A DNA stretch of 64,000 bases. Origin: Shewanella carassii. Lineage in GTDB: Bacteria > Pseudomonadota > Gammaproteobacteria > Enterobacterales > Shewanellaceae. The stretch spans positions 227,029 to 291,028 of the forward strand of contig NZ_NGVS01000031.1 in NCBI RefSeq assembly GCF_002777975.1, in the 5' to 3' direction. Position 1 is the first letter of the stretch. Every line of letters begins with the position of its first letter. The position numbers and the translations under genes are program-made. The notes below the pieces were generated by a model. The model ran no database searches. It saw nothing but the letters and a program-made list of their open reading frames with translations, and was not told where the DNA came from. Shown here piece after piece: positions 35,101-43,099 of the stretch.

Positions 35101-35330
35101 TCTATACCTACCATCAGACCTTTTTTGTCATATTGACGAACCTTACTGACCAAGTCGTGGGCCCGATGGGTCACACGCTCTATGGTTTCGTCACTCGACG
35201 GGACTAGCTTGATCAGATCGGACAGATATTGTTCTTCATCGACAATATAGTTGTCACTGATGGCTTTAAAGAGTTCGTCGAGATTGGCGTTATCGTAGTG
35301 GCCTGCCAGAACTTCACTCGCTTTGAACAT
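32154..35330 (-). CDS. putA: Bifunctional proline dehydrogenase / P5C dehydrogenase
   Basis: 1058 aa. The N-terminal alpha/helical arm is followed by the FAD proline dehydrogenase barrel (about 130-480; SIKLSALHPRYE, RLVKGAYWDSELK) and the NAD aldehyde dehydrogenase (about 560-1030; WNFPLAIFLGQ, ETGGQNAMVV, catalytic Cys in GQRCSA near residue 843). It oxidises proline to glutamate at the inner membrane. It is much shorter than the 1320-aa E. coli enzyme: no N-terminal ribbon-helix-helix, so it cannot repress its own gene. The ATG at 35330 has GGAAG at 8 nt; another ATG is at 35345. Confidence 0.95.
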   Translation of the reverse strand: MFKASEVLAGHYDNANLDELFKAISDNYIVDEEQYLSDLIKLVPSSDETIERVTHRAHDLVSKVRQYDKKGLMVGIDAFLQQYSLETQEGIILMCLAEALLRIPDPETADALIEDKLSGAKWDEHLSKSDSVLVNASTWGLMLTGKIVKLDRNLDGSPSNLLKRLVNRLGEPVIRQAMYAAMKIMGKQFVLGRTVKEALKNSEDKRKQGYTHSYDMLGEAALTQRDAQKYFQDYSHAISELGAQQYDESQAPRPTISIKLSALHPRYEVANEDRVMSELYATVIKLIEQARSLNVGISIDAEEVDRLELSLKLFRKLYNSEAAKGWGLLGIVVQAYSKRALPVLLWLTKLAKEQGDEIPLRLVKGAYWDSELKWAQQAGEAGYPLYTRKVGTDLSYLACARFLLSDKTRGAIYPQFASHNAQTVAAISDMAGDREFEFQRLHGMGQELYDTILAESRARTVRIYAPIGAHKDLLPYLVRRLLENGANTSFVHKLVDPNTPIDSLITHPLVTVKQYKTLANNKIVKPADIFGSERKNSKGLNMNILSEAEPFFAALDQFKAHQWHAGPLINGETLSGESKPVVSPYDTTQTVGQVVFADNQAVEQAISSAVAAFPAWCRTPVAQRASALQKLADLLEENREELIVLCTREAGKSLQDGIDEVREAIDFCRYYAVQAKKMMSKPELLPGPTGELNELFVQGRGVFVCISPWNFPLAIFLGQVTAALAAGNTVIAKPAEQTCLVGYRAVQLAHEAGIPKEALQFLPGTGASVGAALTSDERIGGVCFTGSTGTAKVINRALAAREGAIIPLIAETGGQNAMVVDSTSQPEQVVNDVVASSFTSAGQRCSALRVLYLQEDIADRVLEILKGAMDELSIGYPGSVKTDVGPVIDATAKANLNAHIEHIKQVGKLIKQVELPADCKDGHFVAPTAVEIDSIKVLEKEHFGPILHVIRFKASELDKVIADINSTGFGLTLGIHSRNEGHALSVADRVNVGNVYINRNQIGAVVGVQPFGGQGLSGTGPKAGGPHYLTRFMTEKTRTNNITAIGGNATLLSLGDAE

Positions 35331-35421
35331 AGTTATCGCTTCCATCTCAGCCGGTTGGGGGCAGTTAAGGACTGCTCGAATTACCTGGAATATGTCTGAC
35401 GCAGAAGGCGCTTTATTATTT

Positions 35422-35431
35422 TTGTATACAA
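35422..35431. promoter_or_regulatory. TTGTATACAA palindrome upstream of putA
   Basis: A perfect 10-bp palindrome of the NTTGTATACAAN type used by many GntR-family regulators, 92 bases upstream of the putA ATG. A cluster of alternating GC follows at 35438-35450. Because PutA lacks a DNA-binding domain, an external regulator is expected. Binding is inference. Confidence 0.4.
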
Positions 35432-35550
35432 TATCGGCGCTCGCGCGCGCTGATTATATGATCAAATGTGACTTATGGCACTAAGGTGATGAAAGTGTGA
35501 TATATGTTTAATTGGTTTTTAGGGGGGCCAGCTGTAAAGCCACATAAACA

Positions 35551-35580
35551 AAAGGCCAGTGGTTTTAAACACTGGCCTTT
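35551..35580 (-). terminator. Terminator of the YgiM-like gene
   Basis: AAAGGCCAGTG and CACTGGCCTTT flank an eight-base loop. On the minus strand TTTTGTTTA follows the stem, 20 bases after the stop. Confidence 0.87.
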
Positions 35581-35599
35581 GGAAGGAGTATGGAAGCTA

Positions 35600-36178
35600 T
35601 CACATCCAACGATCTTTCTTGCGCCGCTGCGGTCTTGGTAAATAGACCAGAATGACCCCGAGGATCAAACCCAGAGCGGCGATGAGTCCGCCTTCCTGCC
35701 ACATGCGGAAACGCTCGTTATCTTTCATCGACTGCAGTTTGGCGATGGCTTCATCGCGTTCTGTGCTGGCTTGGCTGAGCTCGGCTTGCGCCTTGTTCAA
35801 CTGAGACTTGAGGCTATCGAGCTCGCCCTTATAGTCACCGTTTTCGTTTGACAGATTGCTTAGCCGACTCTTGGCATCGGCCAGTTGGCTTTCCAGCTCA
35901 GGAACGCGAAAACGCAGCGACTTGTCCTTGGAGATCATGCTGGTCAGTACCCAGCCTTCACGATCCTTATGGTCGATAATCTTGGTGTAATCACCTTGGC
36001 GCTCAGGCAACACGCTTATCTGTTGTCCGGCTTCGATACTACCCAAGATCCGGTATTGAGTGCCGGGTCCGCCGTGAATATAGATATAAACCTCGTCGGA
36101 AATATAACGAGTTTGGCCTTGGGCCAACAGGGTGGGAGACAGGAGCATCATCCCTATGAGAGTCAGGAGTCTTAGCAC
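35600..36178 (-). CDS. SH3-domain signal-transduction-like protein, YgiM type
   Basis: 192 aa. A signal peptide (to LLAQG) precedes an SH3b domain (about 24-85: YISDEVYIYIHGGPGTQYRILGSIEAG). A coiled coil of about 70 residues (LESQLADAKSRLSNLSNENGD onward) follows, and a C-terminal membrane helix with a basic cytoplasmic tail (PRPQRRKKDRWM). This is the E. coli YgiM / TIGR04211 layout. It probably scaffolds the envelope. The start is GTG at 36178, which gives the full signal peptide; an internal ATG at 36151 is possible. Confidence 0.85.
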   Translation of the reverse strand: MLRLLTLIGMMLLSPTLLAQGQTRYISDEVYIYIHGGPGTQYRILGSIEAGQQISVLPERQGDYTKIIDHKDREGWVLTSMISKDKSLRFRVPELESQLADAKSRLSNLSNENGDYKGELDSLKSQLNKAQAELSQASTERDEAIAKLQSMKDNERFRMWQEGGLIAALGLILGVILVYLPRPQRRKKDRWM

Positions 36179-36237
36179 TTAGTCATTCTCTGTCGCAAAA
36201 TACTGCCCACATGCTAGGGATTTGAGGGCGTCAATGC

Positions 36238-36265
36238 AAGAGGGAAGTCATTCGACTTCCCTCTT
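36238..36265 (-). terminator. Hairpin downstream of pit
   Basis: AAGAGGGAAGTC and GACTTCCCTCTT form a perfect 12-bp stem with loop ATTC. The following minus-strand sequence is only weakly T-rich, so termination strength is uncertain. Confidence 0.65.
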
Positions 36266-36305
36266 ATAATCATGATATTTACCGTGATTTTATTGGCTAT
36301 GTCTG

Positions 36306-37574
36306 TTAACCGAACACACCCTTGATGGTGAAGAAGAACAGAATAGACAAACCGGCACCGGCTGGCAGGGTAACGACCCAAGAGACCACGATGTTGCGAA
36401 CCACCCCTATGTTGATGGCGGCAATACCCCTGGCCATACCAACACCCAATACCGCACCCACCAGAGTCTGAGTGGTAGAGATAGGCAAACCAGTCCCCGA
36501 AGCGATAACCACAGTGGAGGCTGCAGCCAGCTCGGCGGCAAAGCCGCGACTTGGGGTCAGGTGAGTAATATTTTTGCCTATGGTGGTCATTACGCGCTTA
36601 CCGAAGATGGCCAGACCCATAACGATACCGACGGCGCCCAGGGGCAGGATCCACCAGACCAAAGCTGATTTTGAACTGATTTCACCACCGCTGTTAACTA
36701 CAGAGACTACCGCAGCCAATGGGCCAATGGCATTGGCCACGTCATTGGAGCCGTGAGCAAAGGCCATACAACAGGCGGTCACTACCATCAGAATAGCGAA
36801 GACCTTCTCTACGTTACCAAATTGAGTCTGGCGATCGTTTTTGCTGCTCATTTTCAGGCGGCTGATGGCGATTTTGCCCGCGATCCCCACCAGAATGGCG
36901 ATCACCAATGCCAGCAGATAGGCTTCGACAGTGCTGAATTTGAGACCAACATGCTTCAATCCTTTGGTGATAGTCACCAAAGACATCACAAAGCCGGCAA
37001 AGGCCATGTAGAAAGGCACATAACGTTTGGCGTTACCCAGAGGATCTTCGGTATTGAAAATCAGTTTTTGTACACTCTGGAAAATCATAAAGGCGATAAA
37101 GCCGGAAATCGCAGGGGTGATGACCCAAGAGCCAACAATACCAACCACTTTACCCCAGGCAACGGCTTCAGTGCCCACGCCCACGGCAGCAAAGCCTATG
37201 ATGGCACCCACGATAGAGTGAGTGGTGGAAACCGGCCAGCCTAGTGCTGATGCGGCGACCAACCAAATACCCGCGGCCAGCAGCGAAGCTATCATGCCGT
37301 AGACCAGAAGTTCCGGCACTTCGATAAAGTAGCTGGAATCTATGATCCCGTTGCGAATGGTACTGGTGACTTCACCACCGGCCAAGTAAGCACCGGCGAA
37401 TTCAAAGATCATTGCGATAATGATCGCTTGCTTAATGGTAATAGCGTTTGAACCAACAGACGTACCCATTGCATTCGCTACGTCGTTGGCACCAATGCCC
37501 CAGGCCATAAGAAACCCGAAAACCGCCGCGATACCTATGAGCCAGGGGCCATAGGTGACTAATACATCAACCAT
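36306..37574 (-). CDS. Low-affinity inorganic phosphate transporter (PiT)
   Basis: 422 aa with about ten membrane helices. Both halves carry the PiT signature: GANDVANAMGTSVGSNAIT at the N-terminus and HGSNDVANAIGPLAAV in the second half. It imports phosphate (as a metal-phosphate or with protons or sodium) across the inner membrane. It follows the PhoU-like gene by 27 nt on the same strand, the usual pairing. Confidence 0.94.
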   Translation of the reverse strand: MVDVLVTYGPWLIGIAAVFGFLMAWGIGANDVANAMGTSVGSNAITIKQAIIIAMIFEFAGAYLAGGEVTSTIRNGIIDSSYFIEVPELLVYGMIASLLAAGIWLVAASALGWPVSTTHSIVGAIIGFAAVGVGTEAVAWGKVVGIVGSWVITPAISGFIAFMIFQSVQKLIFNTEDPLGNAKRYVPFYMAFAGFVMSLVTITKGLKHVGLKFSTVEAYLLALVIAILVGIAGKIAISRLKMSSKNDRQTQFGNVEKVFAILMVVTACCMAFAHGSNDVANAIGPLAAVVSVVNSGGEISSKSALVWWILPLGAVGIVMGLAIFGKRVMTTIGKNITHLTPSRGFAAELAAASTVVIASGTGLPISTTQTLVGAVLGVGMARGIAAINIGVVRNIVVSWVVTLPAGAGLSILFFFTIKGVFG

Positions 37575-37601
37575 GTTGTTACCTTGATAACCTTTTGTTT
37601 G

Positions 37602-38282
37602 TTAGACGCGAGCCAGCATCAGCTCAAGGCGGGAACCGACACGTTCGGCAAGATCTGCCAGGTCACCAACCCACTCAATTATCTTATAGAGGAACATGAC
37701 ATCGATAGGATTCAGCTCAGCTTCCATGGCGAACAGCTGTCGACGCACCTGAATTTGCAGATCATCAGTGTCTTCTTCGATAGCATCGAGTTCACTGATC
37801 ATCTTGGCTACCAAATCCACTTCACGGCCACGGAAGCCTGCTTCCAGCAGATCATCGAGCTCGTTGATCGCTTCTTTGGCCAGGGCGACTGCATCGAGGC
37901 AGCGCTGCAAATAGGCGATAAATGGGGTTTGGATGGTTTGAGGGACAAGCAGTTGACGGCCGATGATTCGACCGGAAATATCTTTGGCTTTATTGGCGAT
38001 TTTGTCCTGTTGAGTCAGGAGTTCCAGTAAGTCAGTCCTTTCTACTGGCATAAACAAGCCACCTGGCAGTGTCAGGCGGATTTCGCGCTTTAGAAAGTCA
38101 GCTTCTTTTTCCTCTTGGCTGATTTTCTTGCGAATAGTGACCGCATTATCCCAGTCTTCAGCTATGGTCGCTTCGAAGAAGGGCACGAGCAATGAGGCGC
38201 AATCGTATACTTTGTCTATATGCTCTTGCAGAGGTTTTATCGGCGATTTTGCAAACACGCCTAAAATAGAGTTTACTGGCAT
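37602..38282 (-). CDS. PhoU-like DUF47 protein (TIGR00153), Pit partner
   Basis: 226 aa, all-helical. Its start MPVNSILGVFAKSPIKPLQEH and the E/D-rich three-helix repeats (FFEATIAEDWDNAV, EAINELDDLLEAGF, DAIEEDTDDLQIQVRRQ) identify the TIGR00153/DUF47 family, which resembles PhoU and binds metals through acidic patches. It is probably cytoplasmic and controls the adjacent Pit. A Pho-box-like repeat lies 156 bases upstream. Confidence 0.9.
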   Translation of the reverse strand: MPVNSILGVFAKSPIKPLQEHIDKVYDCASLLVPFFEATIAEDWDNAVTIRKKISQEEKEADFLKREIRLTLPGGLFMPVERTDLLELLTQQDKIANKAKDISGRIIGRQLLVPQTIQTPFIAYLQRCLDAVALAKEAINELDDLLEAGFRGREVDLVAKMISELDAIEEDTDDLQIQVRRQLFAMEAELNPIDVMFLYKIIEWVGDLADLAERVGSRLELMLARV

Positions 38283-38437
38283 AGCCGTTTACCTATTTAG
38301 GTTATTCCACTATTGGAAAAGCGGGCGAATGTTAACCCAAGCGTCCGCTTATTGAAACTGTGTTTTTACAGAAAACACGTCGGTTTTTATTCTATCGGGT
38401 TATATAACGCCCGACAGGATAATCCTAGGTCATTTTT

Positions 38438-38454
38438 GTGACAACAATATGACA
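38438..38454 (-). promoter_or_regulatory. Candidate Pho box upstream of the PhoU-like/pit operon
   Basis: Read on the minus strand, TGTCAT and TGTCAC occur 11 bases apart, the spacing and orientation of a PhoB direct repeat (consensus CTGTCAT-n5 repeated). It lies in the 232-base divergent region and faces the PhoU-like gene. Confidence 0.5.
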
Positions 38455-38514
38455 TTGTGACCTTCGGATGACGAGATGATGAATTTTTGATGACAAAATG
38501 AGCAGTAGCCCACC

Positions 38515-39999
38515 ATGGATGCCGAAAATCAACAAAATGAGATAGAGCTTAAGCTCTTTTTCCCCGCCACAGAAGTCAGTCACCTGACCACTTTTTTAAA
38601 TGCTTTAGCCAACTGCAGGGCCGAGGGCTGTCAGCAGTTGAGTAATGGTTATTATGATACGCCCGAGTTGGCGTTGCGTCAGCTGGATATGGGTCTTAGA
38701 GTCCGCGGATGTGACGGCAAGCGGGAGCAAACCATCAAAACGGCCGGTCGGGTCAGCGGTGGGATCCACAGTCGACCGGAATACAATGTCGATATTGATG
38801 CCAACAGCCCGGTTTTGTCGCTGTTTCCTGCCGAAATTTGGCCTGAAAATACCGATGTCGATGCGTTGCAAACTCGCCTCAGATGCTTGTTTCATACCGA
38901 TTTTCAGCGTTGCCGCTGGTTGGTGGTTCAGGGGGAGAGTCTGATAGAACTGGCGCTGGATACCGGCACTATTGCTGCCGGTGGCCAGAGCGAGTCGCTT
39001 TGTGAGCTGGAATTTGAGCTCAAGCGGGGGCGAGCGGCCGATCTATTGCCGCTGGCACTGCAGGTCGCGGCCAATGTACCCATGCGCCTGGGTAAGGCCA
39101 GTAAGGCGCAGCGAGGCTATCGGCTGGCGCAGCAGGCCAGCCCGCTGGCTTTGGAGGCGTTGCAATATATCAGTCTGCCCTGCGACAGTGATGTTAAGGC
39201 GACTCTCCTAGTGGTGCTGGAAACGGCGCTGGAGCGCTGGCAATTGCTGGAGGGTATGATTGCCGAGAGTTTGGATGATCCGGCAGGGCAAGCGCTATTG
39301 TGGCAGCGTCTGCGCTCTTGCGTGCGCCTGCTGCGCTTGACCCTGGGCCAGTTTACTCTGAGCAATAGCCAGACGGATGCGGGATTTTCCTGGCTGGAGC
39401 AGCAACTGGTCTTTGTGACAGAAGCCAATTATCTCGGGCGTTTGGTCCAGGATAAGTTGCTGCTTGGTAAGCTGGGCAATGCGGGGGATGTGCGTGAACG
39501 GGCATTGCAACAGTTGCAAAAGATGGATTTCCACGGCCGTTTACAAACGCTATGGCAGGATTGCCGTTATGGTCAGCTGCAGTTGCAACTGGTGAACATG
39601 TTGCTTGAGCTGACCAGTGGCGAGATGCAGATAGCCGTGGCCGGTGGTTTGAAAGGAACCTGTGACGGCCTGCAGGAGGCCTCCTGGCAAAAGCTGCTAG
39701 CGGCCATGCCGGGAGATGAACTCGGCCGTGATGATTATTTGAAACTGGCAGCTCCCTTGGATGAAGGCATTCTGGTGGGGCTGGCCTATGGCAGTCTCTA
39801 CTCATCCAAGGCTCGCGATAGTTTCCGCGCTCCCTGGCAGGACTTGAGTCAGGGGATCATCAGTCTTGGCGCTTATGCCATGGCCGAGCAGTTGGCTCCA
39901 GAGCTTGCCGAGGCCTTGGCCGACAAACAGCAGAGCCTGATTTTTGCGATGGAACAATCCCGTAAGATGGCGCTGCAGCAGCAACCCTACTGGTGCTGA
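38515..39999 (+). CDS. CYTH-CHAD inorganic triphosphatase, YgiF-like
   Basis: 494 aa. The N-terminal CYTH domain opens with EIELKL, the ExExK metal and triphosphate motif, and continues through NGYYDTPELALRQLDMGLRVR and CELEFELKRG. The C-terminal CHAD domain (about 215-480) is helical and rich in Arg and His (LWQRLRSCVRLLRLTLGQF). E. coli YgiF, next to glnE, hydrolyses tripolyphosphate. Here the neighbours are the phosphate transport genes, a coherent polyphosphate context. The ribosome site is weak. Confidence 0.9.
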   Translation: MDAENQQNEIELKLFFPATEVSHLTTFLNALANCRAEGCQQLSNGYYDTPELALRQLDMGLRVRGCDGKREQTIKTAGRVSGGIHSRPEYNVDIDANSPVLSLFPAEIWPENTDVDALQTRLRCLFHTDFQRCRWLVVQGESLIELALDTGTIAAGGQSESLCELEFELKRGRAADLLPLALQVAANVPMRLGKASKAQRGYRLAQQASPLALEALQYISLPCDSDVKATLLVVLETALERWQLLEGMIAESLDDPAGQALLWQRLRSCVRLLRLTLGQFTLSNSQTDAGFSWLEQQLVFVTEANYLGRLVQDKLLLGKLGNAGDVRERALQQLQKMDFHGRLQTLWQDCRYGQLQLQLVNMLLELTSGEMQIAVAGGLKGTCDGLQEASWQKLLAAMPGDELGRDDYLKLAAPLDEGILVGLAYGSLYSSKARDSFRAPWQDLSQGIISLGAYAMAEQLAPELAEALADKQQSLIFAMEQSRKMALQQQPYWC

Positions 40000-40051
40000 T
40001 GCCTATGCCTGGTAGAACTAAGCGTTCCGGACGAATCGCCCGGGAGTAAGC

Positions 40052-40083
40052 ACAAAGAAGGACGCCTCGGCGTCCTTCTTTGT
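40052..40083. terminator. Bidirectional terminator between YgiF-like and ion-channel genes
   Basis: ACAAAGAAGGACGC pairs with GCGTCCTTCTTTGT around a four-base loop (CTCG). T runs occur on both strands. The two genes converge here. Confidence 0.88.
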
Positions 40084-40088
40084 CGATT

Positions 40089-40901
40089 CTATTCGTCCCG
40101 TTGTTGCTGCGCCAACTTCTGTTTCAAGTCGGCGATTTCCGTCAGCATCTGTTGTTGGTTGGCTTCCATACGTTCGAGTACCAGATCCAACTCGCTCTTG
40201 ATGACCTTGCTTTGGTTTTCCAGGCTCTCCTGCTCATCGGGGGCGACAAACAGCGATGCCATATAACCGGAAATGACCCCGAAGAAACTGACCCCGCAGA
40301 CGATGACCACCCCACCTATCACATGGCCCACAGTCGTCACAGGGTAGAAGTCACCGTAACCCACAGTGGATATGGTCACTATCGCCCACCAGATGGCGTT
40401 TTCGGCGGTTTGAATATTGGCGCCTTCGACGCCGCTTTCCACCAGCAACATCATTACCGAGGCTATGGTGATGATGGTCACCATAGATACCAGCAAGCTG
40501 GCGATGGTGGCCTGACGTCTTTGTTTTAGTAGTGGCCCTATCAGGGAACGACTCATACGAATGAGCCGCAATACCCTGAGGATCTGGAATAAACGGGCGA
40601 AGCGCAGCGCTTCAATCGCCGGAATACTGGCGACAAAGTCGACCCAATGGTATTTGATGTAGGCGAGTCGATTTTCTGCCCGGAAAAGCCCTATCAGAAA
40701 ATAACTCATAAAGATAAAACAGATACCCGTATCGATGTAAAACAGTAGCTTGTGGGTTTCGGGATCGACAGGGACAAAGGTCATGACCAGGATCACAACC
40801 ACGGAAATCAGCGACAATAACATCATCGCCAATTCGAAAGGGGAGACTTGAATTGACGGCTTCAGGAACCAGCGAGATTTATCCGGCATCGGTTCTTCCA
40901 T
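40089..40901 (-). CDS. Voltage-gated-type ion channel (K+ selectivity filter)
   Basis: 270 aa. Six membrane segments: a charged S4 (ARLFQILRVLRLIRMSRSL), a pore with TISTVGYGDFYPVT (the TVGYGD potassium filter), and a C-terminal coiled coil (KSELDLVLERMEANQQQ onward). It should conduct K+. It starts 60 bases after the last gene of the PspA unit on the same strand, so it may be cotranscribed. Starts at 40901 and 40889 are both possible. Confidence 0.9.
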   Translation of the reverse strand: MEEPMPDKSRWFLKPSIQVSPFELAMMLLSLISVVVILVMTFVPVDPETHKLLFYIDTGICFIFMSYFLIGLFRAENRLAYIKYHWVDFVASIPAIEALRFARLFQILRVLRLIRMSRSLIGPLLKQRRQATIASLLVSMVTIITIASVMMLLVESGVEGANIQTAENAIWWAIVTISTVGYGDFYPVTTVGHVIGGVVIVCGVSFFGVISGYMASLFVAPDEQESLENQSKVIKSELDLVLERMEANQQQMLTEIADLKQKLAQQQRDE

Positions 40902-40960
40902 TGAAAAACTAGATATCCTTTCAGGGTAAAAGACTTGCCGTTAGCTGTAAACGCGCGTGT

Positions 40961-41287
40961 TTATTGTTCGTCTACGAATTGTACCAGGTCTTCCAGTACC
41001 CGTTTTTTAATTTCCAGCTGTGCATCCGGCGTCAAACCGTATTTTTCGGCGAGCTGGACATAGTCTGCAGGACTGAGCGAAACGGTTAACCGTGGCCGCT
41101 TGGGACGCTTGGCCACGGATAAACCCAATATCATGCGGATCTGATCTGAGGGGCTGACACCTGTATCCAGGGCCGCCTTGCGGATAGAGTATTGAAACCT
41201 TTCATCCAGATCGAATGCTACCTGAGTCGCCTTGGCAGCCTTTTGGTTTTGTAACCATTTTTCCGGATAAGGGTGGTTCTTGCTCAT
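40961..41287 (-). CDS. Small protein with two ribbon-helix-helix-like segments
   Basis: 108 aa. Residues 19-56 (ATQVAFDLDERFQYSIRK then AALDTGVSPSDQIRMILGL) read as a strand followed by two helices, the ribbon-helix-helix pattern. After a basic linker (AKRPKRPR), residues 68-104 (LTVSLSPADYVQLAEKYGLT and following) repeat the pattern. A tandem RHH would be a monomeric equivalent of an RHH dimer and could bind a short palindrome. It lies 6 nt after the DUF2491 gene in the PspA operon. I do not recognise a named family. It is a candidate repressor for the GACATAATATGTC sites. Confidence 0.75.
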   Translation of the reverse strand: MSKNHPYPEKWLQNQKAAKATQVAFDLDERFQYSIRKAALDTGVSPSDQIRMILGLSVAKRPKRPRLTVSLSPADYVQLAEKYGLTPDAQLEIKKRVLEDLVQFVDEQ

Positions 41288-41293
41288 GCCGCA

Positions 41294-41944
41294 TTATTCT
41301 CCTGGCCAGTAGTCACGAATATCACTGAGGGGGCGGTAAAGGGTCAGCGCAACGTCGGTTTCGCCGCCTTCATAGACTTCGATATCCAGAGCGCGAGACT
41401 CATCGTCATCCAGCAACTGATAGCTTTCGAAGGCATCACCTGTTGCACCGTCAGCATCCTGAGGCGGCCTGAGTCCACGGTAATCTTCCCGGTGGAAATA
41501 GCCAAACTCAGCAAAACTGACCTGATGGTAGTGTTTCCCGAGCCATTGCTCAAGCATCTCAGTCTCGGCAGTGAGTGCCTTGGTACTCAGCTCAGCTTTC
41601 CCCGGTTCATCGAAGATGGCGGAGAAATCATCCAGATCGAATAAGGCATCCACCTGAGCGCGGCTTATCTTCAGCGAGAAAGCCAGCCAGGTTTCGTCGT
41701 CTTCATCCAGCCCCAGATAGATGGCTTCGCCGCTGTGCCCCTTGAGCACCCACTCAGTCGACTGACTGCGCTGATACTCATAGGTATTGACGGCTTCGAC
41801 CCTAAGCTGCTGCCCGCGCAGATGCGCGGGCAGGGCAAAGCTGTCATCAAGGGAGATCATATCGCCCTTTTGCAGCTCTGATGGGTGCTTGAGCTGACGC
41901 ACTGGAGTTTCTTTTTTGCCAAACAGGCTGCCAAAGAATCCCAT
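41294..41944 (-). CDS. DUF2491 family protein, YjfK-like
   Basis: 216 aa, soluble. It starts MGFFGSLFGKKETPVRQLKHPSELQKGDMI and has WVLKGHSGEAIYLGLDEDDE and a C-terminal ALTLYRPLSDIRDYWPGE, as in E. coli YjfK (DUF2491). In E. coli it sits in the yjfIJKL cluster next to a PspA homologue, as here. Its biochemical role is unknown; a beta-rich cytoplasmic or peripheral membrane protein is likely. It is 6 nt downstream of PspA. Confidence 0.85.
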   Translation of the reverse strand: MGFFGSLFGKKETPVRQLKHPSELQKGDMISLDDSFALPAHLRGQQLRVEAVNTYEYQRSQSTEWVLKGHSGEAIYLGLDEDDETWLAFSLKISRAQVDALFDLDDFSAIFDEPGKAELSTKALTAETEMLEQWLGKHYHQVSFAEFGYFHREDYRGLRPPQDADGATGDAFESYQLLDDDESRALDIEVYEGGETDVALTLYRPLSDIRDYWPGE

Positions 41945-41950
41945 AGGTTA

Positions 41951-42640
41951 TCAGCCTTTCTTGGCTTTCAAACGCTCGAGCACATCGCTGGCGTTGCTCT
42001 TCTGCTCACCGATACCGGCTTCAGCCAGTTTGGCTTTCAGCGATTGGTCGCTGTTCTCGGCTTCCAGGTTTTCGGCGGCCTTCAAGCGGTCGTCAAACTG
42101 TTGCTGACGGGCCTTGATACGCTCCAGTGAGTCTTTGGCGTTGAGCAGCTTGGAGTTGCTTGACGCGAAAGAGTCGGTAATGGAAGCCGTGGCCTTTTGC
42201 ACGCTTTCAGTGGTCTTGACCATGCTCAGCTGACGCTGATAGTCGGCTAACTGACGTTCGGTTTTCTTTACCAGATCTTTCAGGCGGGCAGCATGGGCGC
42301 TGAAGCTGTCGTTGGCTGTTTGTTGCTCGGCCAGTTCCATTTCCAGCTGGGCAATCTTCTCGGCCACTTCCAGCGCCAGGGTTTCATTGCCTTTTTCCAG
42401 TGCCTGAGTGGCATAGCCTTCATGCTCGGCGACAGCACGTTTAATGCGATCGATTTCGCGGCTGGCTTGCATCTCTTTGGCCATCACATCTGTCAGTTCA
42501 CGCTTGGCCTTGGTGAGGTGTTTCTCGGCGTCACGGATCTCCTGCTCGAAGATGCGGGTTGAGTTGGCGTCCACTATGCTTTGGCCGACTTCGTTGGCCC
42601 CACCGCGGAATGCTGTAAGAATTTTGTTCAGTATGCCCAT
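41951..42640 (-). CDS. PspA/IM30 family protein, YjfJ-like
   Basis: 229 aa, almost entirely coiled coil. It opens with an amphipathic MGILNKILTAFRGGANEVGQSIVDANSTRIFEQEIRDAEKHL, the helix that binds membranes in PspA/Vipp1/IM30, followed by alpha 2-5 of the ESCRT-III-like fold. It should polymerise on damaged membrane and maintain proton-motive force. AAGGAG is 7 nt before the ATG, suggesting strong translation. It is the second gene of the operator-controlled unit. Confidence 0.93.
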   Translation of the reverse strand: MGILNKILTAFRGGANEVGQSIVDANSTRIFEQEIRDAEKHLTKAKRELTDVMAKEMQASREIDRIKRAVAEHEGYATQALEKGNETLALEVAEKIAQLEMELAEQQTANDSFSAHAARLKDLVKKTERQLADYQRQLSMVKTTESVQKATASITDSFASSNSKLLNAKDSLERIKARQQQFDDRLKAAENLEAENSDQSLKAKLAEAGIGEQKSNASDVLERLKAKKG

Positions 42641-42651
42641 GATTTGGCTCC

Positions 42652-43065
42652 TTATTTCAAAAAGTCGACCAGTTCGTCAATGACTTCGAGACAGTTGTCA
42701 GACAGGACCGAGAGTTCCTGTTCTATTTCCAGCATGCTCGATTGCAGGGAGAGTGCACCGTAAACCACATACTTATCGTCAATCTTGGCGAATGAAGACA
42801 GTGGCATAGGGATGTTGAGTTCCAACATGGTTTCAAACATCTCGGCACGGCGTTCCTGCTTGAGTTCATCCTCTCCCCAGAGATAACTGATGCAGAGGAT
42901 TTGGTTTTCCGTTACCGAAACAAATACGGGGATCTCTTCACGGCCAACCACATTGACCTGCAACACTTCTACATCCCCTTCAATGGGGTAACAGTCAAAC
43001 TGGAACCCAGTAGAGCTGTTGTCGCCAAGTCCATTTAAATGATTGGCAATAGTGTGAATATTCAT
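42652..43065 (-). CDS. DUF2170 family protein, YjfI-like
   Basis: 137 aa from the ATG at 43065 with AGAGG 7 nt upstream; an earlier ATG at 43083 overlaps an operator and lacks a site. The sequence MNIHTIANHLNGL...FDCYPIEGDVEVLQVNV and VVGREEIPVFVSVTENQILCISYL matches E. coli YjfI. Acidic, soluble, probably a partner of the PspA protein. It is first in the unit, directly downstream of two GACATAATATGTC-type palindromes. Confidence 0.87.
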   Translation of the reverse strand: MNIHTIANHLNGLGDNSSTGFQFDCYPIEGDVEVLQVNVVGREEIPVFVSVTENQILCISYLWGEDELKQERRAEMFETMLELNIPMPLSSFAKIDDKYVVYGALSLQSSMLEIEQELSVLSDNCLEVIDELVDFLK

Positions 43066-43078
43066 ATTTGTCCTCTTT

Positions 43079-43091
43079 GACATATTATGTC
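43079..43091. promoter_or_regulatory. Operator copy 1 (GACATATTATGTC)
   Basis: A 13-bp palindrome centred on one base. With one flanking base on each side it is the exact reverse complement of copy 2. It lies at or just after the predicted transcription start of the DUF2170-PspA unit, so binding there would block initiation. Confidence 0.7.
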
Positions 43092-43099
43092 TGCGTTTA

